Source: an uncultured Sulfitobacter sp.
Lineage (GTDB): Bacteria; Pseudomonadota; Alphaproteobacteria; Rhodobacterales; Rhodobacteraceae
Assembly (NCBI RefSeq): GCF_947500075.1
Contig: NZ_CANMQS010000004.1
Span: 1 to 64,000 of the forward strand
Reading direction: 5' to 3'
DNA length: 64,000 nucleotides
Made by a program: the position numbers and the translations under genes. The notes beneath the pieces were generated by a model that ran no database searches, was not told the DNA's origin, and saw nothing but the letters and a program-made list of their open reading frames with translations. Below, one piece after another: positions 59,437 through 64,000 of this stretch. How positions within the stretch are numbered: the stretch's first letter is position 1; the number at the start of each line of letters is the position of its first letter.

Positions 59437-61073
59437 AGAAGATCCGCTGCGCCATTTACACCCGCAAGTCCTCGGAAGATGGCCTTGAGCAAGAGTTCAA
59501 CTCGTTGGATGCGCAAAGGGAAGCCTGTGCTGCCTACATCTCCAGTCAGAAGCATGAAGGCTGGGTGCTGTTGCCGCAACATTACGGTGATGGTGGGTTG
59601 TCGGGCGGCTCGCTGGAGCGGCCTGCGCTGAAGCATCTACTGCAGGACATCGCAGACGGGCTCGTTGACCAGATCGTCGTCTACAAGATCGACCGGCTTA
59701 CGCGCTCCCTCGCGGACTTCTCCAAGATTGTGGACACACTGGATGCTGCCGAAGCGTCGTTCGTTTCCGTAACCCAATCGTTCAATACGGCCACCAGCAT
59801 GGGGCGCTTGACGCTGAACATGCTCCTTTCATTTGCTCAGTTTGAACGCGAAGTGACAGCAGAACGCATCCGAGACAAGATCGCGGCATCCAAGCGGAAG
59901 GGGCTGTGGATGGGCGGTAGTGTGCCGCTGGGATATGATCCGGATGGGCGGACACTGACGATCAACGGAGTTGAAGAAAAGACGATCAGAACGCTTTACG
60001 ATCTCTACGAACAATACGGGACGGTCCGCGAAGTAAAGGCGCAGGCTGATGTGCTTGGTCTGAGGAGCCGCCAGCGTACAGCCTCAGATGGCACCATGAC
60101 CGGTTTCAACCCCTTCGACCGGGGCCACATCCATCACATCCTGACCAATCCGATCTACGCCGGGCGCATTCGCCATCGGGAGAAGGTTTTTGACGGTCAA
60201 CACCCGGCGATCATCGACCCCGAGCGCTGGGATTGCATCCAACGCCAACTACAGGACGGCGCAGCAAAGGGCAGGACGCGCAAGACCGCTAAGCAACGAT
60301 CCCTGCTCTGTGGCAAGGTCTTTGATGAGACAGGGGATCGCCTGACGCCATCACATACCAAGACCCGTAAGGGTGCGCGGTTGCGATACTACGTCTCGCA
60401 TAGGTTGATCAAACACAGCGGTGAGGCCAGTAAAGATGGCTGGCGCTTGCCGGGGGAGGAACTGGAACAGAAAGTTGCGCATGTCTTGCAGCAAGGTATC
60501 AACAGCCCCTCGTTCATTGGTAGGGTTGCGCGAAATGCCACGGCCAGCGAAATCGCGACAGCCAAATCCAAGGCTCAAACGGTCTGCGCTAGGAAAGCCA
60601 TCGTTCCATCGCTGGATCTCATCGAGCGCATCGATCTTGGCCTTGGCCAGCTCAGCATTACCCTCGATACAGAAAGGCTGGGTGCACTGCTTGAGCTAGA
60701 TATCAATGACACTCCGCAGGATGATCTTGCCATCACAGCACCATTCCAACTGAGGAAACGCGGCGTCGAGACCAAACTGATCCTTGCTGATCAACCAGGC
60801 GACCGGGATGAGACCTTGATCAAGAACATCGCCAAGGCGCATGTCTGGTATGAGCGGATCAAGGCAGGCGAAACCTTCTCAGATATCGCCGCCACCGAGA
60901 CGACATCAAAGCGCCGCATCCAGCAGATGATCGACCTAGCATTCTTGGCACCCGACATCTTGCGCGACGTCATTGAAGGCAAACAACCAATCGGACTGAG
61001 CTCCGACTGGTGCCTGCGCCATGAGATTCCGTCCGACTGGTCAGAACAGCGCCAGCTGACCGCGGCGCTCTAA
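59433..61073 (+). CDS. large serine recombinase (integrase)
   Basis: A 546-residue recombinase. Residues 1-150 are the resolvase catalytic domain (IRCAIYTRKSSEDGLEQ with the nucleophile serine in YTRKSS; VYKIDRLTRSLADF; AQFEREVTAERIRDKI). Residues ~165-290 are the Recombinase DNA-binding domain and the zinc-ribbon-like C-terminal part follows. It is the likely integrase of the 60.7-kb element and points at the tRNA-Gln. The ATG at 59433 overlaps the DUF2924 stop. Its last 93 codons are duplicated at the left end of the element. Confidence 0.95.
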   Translation: MKKIRCAIYTRKSSEDGLEQEFNSLDAQREACAAYISSQKHEGWVLLPQHYGDGGLSGGSLERPALKHLLQDIADGLVDQIVVYKIDRLTRSLADFSKIVDTLDAAEASFVSVTQSFNTATSMGRLTLNMLLSFAQFEREVTAERIRDKIAASKRKGLWMGGSVPLGYDPDGRTLTINGVEEKTIRTLYDLYEQYGTVREVKAQADVLGLRSRQRTASDGTMTGFNPFDRGHIHHILTNPIYAGRIRHREKVFDGQHPAIIDPERWDCIQRQLQDGAAKGRTRKTAKQRSLLCGKVFDETGDRLTPSHTKTRKGARLRYYVSHRLIKHSGEASKDGWRLPGEELEQKVAHVLQQGINSPSFIGRVARNATASEIATAKSKAQTVCARKAIVPSLDLIERIDLGLGQLSITLDTERLGALLELDINDTPQDDLAITAPFQLRKRGVETKLILADQPGDRDETLIKNIAKAHVWYERIKAGETFSDIAATETTSKRRIQQMIDLAFLAPDILRDVIEGKQPIGLSSDWCLRHEIPSDWSEQRQLTAAL

Positions 61074-61251
61074 TCCGAAACACCCCAAACTCGTATCGCG
61101 GAAATGCCGACCTCAGACTTCTGGGGTTTTTGGTCCGTAGTCGCCGGGCTATATCAGTCTGCAGGATGAGGCAGAGCAGGCAAGCCTCTGAATTTACGCC
61201 ACTAAGCGACGCCAACCTCGTATCGTTTGCAGTCGGAAGTGTGTGTGGCTG
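60793..61251 (+). repeat. 459-bp direct repeat, right copy
   Basis: The intact counterpart of 81-539: recombinase 3' end, 172-bp spacer and the last 6 nt of tRNA-Gln. The two copies show no length difference, so they derive from closely related elements. Confidence 0.9.
61241..61251. other. attR-like junction (tRNA-Gln 3' end)
   Basis: The word GTGTGTGGCTG, shared with 529-539, overlaps the CAGCCA 3' end of tRNA-Gln on the minus strand. This is the expected right junction of the element. Confidence 0.5.
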
Positions 61252-61320
61252 GGATGGTAGGATTCGAACCTACGGTACACTGTACCAAAAACAGTTGCCT
61301 TACCACTTGGCTACATCCCA
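61246..61320 (-). tRNA. tRNA-Gln (anticodon TTG)
   Basis: A complete cloverleaf on the minus strand: acceptor TGGGATG/CATCCCA, D-arm GCC...GGC, anticodon arm ACTGT-TTTTGGT-ACAGT with TTG, T-arm GTAGG-TTCGAAT-CCTAC, discriminator G and an encoded CCA. Its last 6 nt lie in the right direct repeat and serve as the integration target of the element. Confidence 0.97.
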
Positions 61321-61383
61321 ACGTGAGGGGCTAATTAAGGCTGTCAGGCGGCTAGTGCAAGACCCGTTTTGGGAAAAATCGGC

Positions 61384-62712
61384 CTATTCTTCCTGTGCAT
61401 TCTCTCTCAGCAGGTCATCACGGGCGAGCTCTGCACGTTCAAGATCGACGATTTTCTCCAGCTCTTTCTCCTCGGTCGCCTCAACGTCCTGCACCGGTGC
61501 GGCCACGGGGGAGGGGGCGGGGGCGCGTTTTGGGGCTGGGGGGTGACCGGCCATCGCGGGCAGGCCGTCGATCCGGTAGGTGGGCAGGGGGGCGGAAATC
61601 CCGGCGGCGTCAAAGGCGGCCTGGGTCAGGCGGATCGCTTCGGATCGGGCCAGCACAATGGAGGTGTCGTTCTGGTTGATCCAGGCGGCCATCTCCAGCG
61701 TGATCCAGAAATCGTCGACAGAGGCGATCCAGGCGGACGCCTCGGGCGTGTCCAGCACAAACGGCAAGCCCCGCAGCCTGTCCTCGGCCAGCTGACGCGC
61801 TGCGTCCAGATCGGCATCCGATGCCACGCACAGCGCAAAGGTAAACCGACGCTCCGCATTGCGGGAGAAGTTCACGATGCGGCTTTTGAAGACTGTCGCG
61901 TTGGGGATGCGGATGTGGTTGCCATCAAAGCTGAGCAGGATGGTCGCGCGGGACGTCAGGCGGATCACCTTGCCGACATCGCCTTCGATCTCCACCGTGT
62001 CATTGGGGCGAAAAGGCTGCCGGATCGACAGCATGATGGAGGCGATGAAGTTCTCCACCGTGTCGCGCACGGCAAATCCGATGGCGAGGCCAACGATCCC
62101 GGCAGCCCCCAGGATGCCCGACAGCAGGGCCGTTGCACCGACAATATCCAGTGCCACGACAAGCCCGCCGACGATGAACAGCAACCGTATGATCTGCCGG
62201 TAGATATCTGCGATGAAAGCATTGGGGGAAAGCCGCTCCCAGGGCTGGCGCAGCCGGGCAATGAAAAAGCCAAAGAGGATGATCAGGACAAAGACCGTCA
62301 CCGCAATCAGTGCAAGCGGCAGGAAGGCAATTGCCTGTTTCATGCGGTCGCGGAACCGCTCCACCGCCGGGTTCAGACGGCGTGCGACATCCGTGGTCTC
62401 GGCCACGTCGTTCTCGATGGCGACCACGCCTTCGACCCGTCCCACCAGTTCTGACAGCCGCGCGGCAGCAGGCATGTCCAGTGTGGTGCCCCGCAGTGTC
62501 ACGATCCCCGAAGAAACGGTGACCGTGATGTCATCATACCCGTCCAGCTCTCCCAGAATGTCGCGGATGCGGTTGGCGATGGCGGCATCTGCGGCCGCAC
62601 TGTCCTCAACCGTGATGGTGCCGCTGGGTTGGTTTGTCTGTGCGGCAAGCGGCAGGGCAAAAGCAAAGGTCAACAGAACAAGTGTGATCAGGCGCATCGG
62701 AAATCTCATCAT
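61384..62712 (-). CDS. BON-domain MscS-like mechanosensitive channel
   Basis: A 442-residue protein: signal peptide (residues 1-24), a BON domain (~30-105; VTVSSGIVTLRGTTLD and VEGVVAIENDV), then MscS (helices at ~130-230, pore helix GAAGIVGLAIGFAVRDTVENFIASIML, beta domain GDVGKVI). A long Pro/Ala-rich and then charged C-tail follows. The BON domain probably contacts phospholipid in the periplasm. The gene is much GC-richer than the element and belongs to the host chromosome. Confidence 0.92.
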   Translation of the reverse strand: MMRFPMRLITLVLLTFAFALPLAAQTNQPSGTITVEDSAAADAAIANRIRDILGELDGYDDITVTVSSGIVTLRGTTLDMPAAARLSELVGRVEGVVAIENDVAETTDVARRLNPAVERFRDRMKQAIAFLPLALIAVTVFVLIILFGFFIARLRQPWERLSPNAFIADIYRQIIRLLFIVGGLVVALDIVGATALLSGILGAAGIVGLAIGFAVRDTVENFIASIMLSIRQPFRPNDTVEIEGDVGKVIRLTSRATILLSFDGNHIRIPNATVFKSRIVNFSRNAERRFTFALCVASDADLDAARQLAEDRLRGLPFVLDTPEASAWIASVDDFWITLEMAAWINQNDTSIVLARSEAIRLTQAAFDAAGISAPLPTYRIDGLPAMAGHPPAPKRAPAPSPVAAPVQDVEATEEKELEKIVDLERAELARDDLLRENAQEE

Positions 62713-62756
62713 TGCAATGCACCCGACCCTAGGGCAGTCGGGTGGCCTTTTGCAAT

Positions 62757-63749
62757 TCAGCTTTGACAGGCGATCAACGTCGCCCCTACGCGCCCGGCGG
62801 CTTCTACCGCTTCATGGGCAGCGGCGGTTTCGGCCAGCGGGAACACCGCGTCAATCGGGCTGTCCAGCGCTCCGGCATCAAGAGCGGCATGCAGCTTTTC
62901 AATGGCCAGCGTCCGTTCGGGCGCGGGCAGCAGGTAAATCAATATGATGTCGATGGTTGCGGCTTTGAACAGCAGCGGGCCAAACGGCAGCGTTGGCGAC
63001 ATCTCCGCAGCGGAGCCATAGGCCGCCAGGCGGCCATTGGGGGCAATCACCTCTGCATCCACGGTAATGTTGCGTCCGAATTCGACCTCAACCACACTGT
63101 CGACGGGTGCATCGCCGTTTGCCGCCAGAACTTCTGCGGCCAGATCAGGGGCGCGGTAGTCCAGCACCACATCTGCACCCGCTGCCGCAACCCGGTCGCG
63201 GTCGCGCGCGCTGCAGGTGGCGATGACCCTGGCCCCGCCCCATCTGGCGAACTGTACGGCAAGGTATCCCACGCTGCCGCCGCCGCCCTGGATCAGCAGG
63301 GTCTTGCCGCGGATATCGCCACCGCCGAAAACGGCGTGGCAGGCGGTGAGCCCCGGAATGCCAAGGGTGGCGCCTGTCTCAAGGGAGGTGCCATCGGGCA
63401 GGGGCACGGCCTGCGCGGCGGGCAGGGTGATCTCCTGCGCGGCGGTGCCATGGCTGCGTTGCCACTGGCCGTTCCAGATCCAGACCTTCTGACCGATGCG
63501 CGCGCTGTCCACGCCGGTGCCCACGGCCACGATCTCTCCGGCGCCGTCGCTGTGGGGGACGATCAGGGGGAAGGCGGGTTTTGTCACGCCGGGGCGCGTG
63601 CCTGCGCGGGATTTCACGTCTGACGGGTTGACGCCGGAATAGGCAAGGGTGACGCGCACCTCGCCTGCGCCGGGAGCGGGGCTTGGAATGTCTGACAGGG
63701 TCAGGACGTCGCGGGCGGCGCCGAAGCGGTCATAGGTGATGGCCTGCAT
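62757..63749 (-). CDS. NADPH:quinone reductase-like zinc-type alcohol dehydrogenase
   Basis: A 330-residue medium-chain reductase without the zinc-ligand cysteines of true alcohol dehydrogenases. There is an N-terminal GroES-like domain (ITYDRFGAARDVLTLSDIPSPAPGAGEVRVTLAYSGVNPSDVKSRAG) and a Rossmann domain with LLIQGGGGSVGYLAVQFARWGGARVIATC near residue 150. Such quinone reductases use NADPH to reduce quinones or enones. I chose the ATG at 63749 over the longer frame (63794), because MQAITYDRFG is the normal N-terminus. Confidence 0.92.
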   Translation of the reverse strand: MQAITYDRFGAARDVLTLSDIPSPAPGAGEVRVTLAYSGVNPSDVKSRAGTRPGVTKPAFPLIVPHSDGAGEIVAVGTGVDSARIGQKVWIWNGQWQRSHGTAAQEITLPAAQAVPLPDGTSLETGATLGIPGLTACHAVFGGGDIRGKTLLIQGGGGSVGYLAVQFARWGGARVIATCSARDRDRVAAAGADVVLDYRAPDLAAEVLAANGDAPVDSVVEVEFGRNITVDAEVIAPNGRLAAYGSAAEMSPTLPFGPLLFKAATIDIILIYLLPAPERTLAIEKLHAALDAGALDSPIDAVFPLAETAAAHEAVEAAGRVGATLIACQS

Positions 63750-63830
63750 GGAGGATCCTTGGAGAGAGGGAAAGCAGGCGTCACTTTGGGTCAAACAGCG
63801 CCGGGATGCAATTGGCCGGTGCCCGGCGGA

Positions 63831-64000
63831 TCAGTCGCGAATCTCTCCCGGCGCGACGCCCCAGATACGCGCCTTGGGCGCCCAGCCACGATAGCCACCG
63901 GTGCGCAATTCACACCATTCCACGTCGCAATCGCCCAGACGCGCCACAACGCCCAGTTCCAGCGCGGCCGTCACCGGCGCTTTGGGGTCGGGACGGGCGT
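63831..64000 (-). CDS. SH3-domain protein (partial)
   Basis: The last 56 codons of a gene running off the window. The protein reads PVTAALELGVVARLGDCDVEWCELRTGGYRGWAPKARIWGV and ends GEIRD, the pattern of bacterial SH3-like cell-wall-binding domains. The stop is at 63831-63833. Only the C-terminus is seen, so the whole protein cannot be described. Confidence 0.75.
   Translation of the reverse strand, partial: ARPDPKAPVTAALELGVVARLGDCDVEWCELRTGGYRGWAPKARIWGVAPGEIRD

Overview
The window reads as an alphaproteobacterium, most likely a marine Rhodobacterales (Roseobacter-group) strain. The evidence is a PhyR-NepR-EcfG general stress response locus, a typical alphaproteobacterial tRNA-Gln(TTG), a DUF3489/DUF2924/serine-recombinase cassette, an MddA-like methanethiol methyltransferase and many small proteins of roseobacter type. 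Only the last ~2.7 kb (61.4-64 kb: BON-MscS channel, zinc-type quinone reductase, SH3-domain protein) looks like ordinary chromosome. It is visibly GC-richer than the rest.

Almost everything else (about 540-61251) looks like one ~60.7-kb integrated element. Its right end carries a large serine recombinase pointing at a tRNA-Gln gene. A 459-bp stretch made of the recombinase 3' end, the spacer and the last 6 nt of the tRNA is repeated without indels at the left end (81-539), where the rest of the recombinase is missing. I read this as two elements accreted in tandem at the same tRNA 3' end, with the outer one truncated, perhaps by an IS.

Layout. (1) 0.5-4.1 kb: repeat-rich left end, XRE/ImmA pair, ParB-domain DNA methyltransferase and DUF5681 protein (phage-like). 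(2) 4.4-28.6 kb: a general-stress block with phyR, nepR, ecfG and a histidine kinase at its centre. Around them are PRC-barrel, DUF2945, topoisomerase IB, MATE, BrkB, YciF-like, DUF3618/holin/DUF883, YqaE, CsbD, DUF1328, ExoD, PLD, AI-2E, DUF202, FNT, DUF2254 and MscS genes. Fifteen GGAAC-N16/17-NGTT motifs sit in front of these genes, so the regulon appears to travel with its own sigma circuit. (3) 28.9-38.7 kb: a run of divergent regulator/enzyme pairs (AraC-SDR, HxlR-GST-SRPBCC, LysR-reductase, MarR-unknown, HxlR-MddA/OsmC), four of them with a clear palindromic operator. (4) 39-49 kb: EamA transporter, an AEP-transaminase/CDP-alcohol transferase/cytidylyltransferase triad suggesting phosphonolipid or related headgroup chemistry, groES-groEL with a CIRCE operator, a PKHD oxygenase, rpsU and an MFS transporter. 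(5) 49.4-56.8 kb: a defence-like region with a tyrosine recombinase, a HEPN-like protein, a double-MazG protein plus uracil-DNA-glycosylase-like protein, and a convergent five-gene operon. That operon encodes an ACP-like protein, an XRE regulator, an ImmA/IrrE metallopeptidase fused to a chagasin-like cysteine-protease inhibitor, a papain-like peptidase and a thymidylate-synthase-like protein. (6) An IS1182-type insertion and the DUF3489-DUF2924-recombinase integration module.

The most promising undescribed system is the 53.6-56.8 kb operon: a C1 peptidase encoded next to its presumed inhibitor, the inhibitor fused to a repressor-cleaving type metallopeptidase, together with a ThyA-like and an ACP-like protein. 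It ends tail-to-tail with a MazG/UDG pair. The second is the self-contained, mobile stress regulon.
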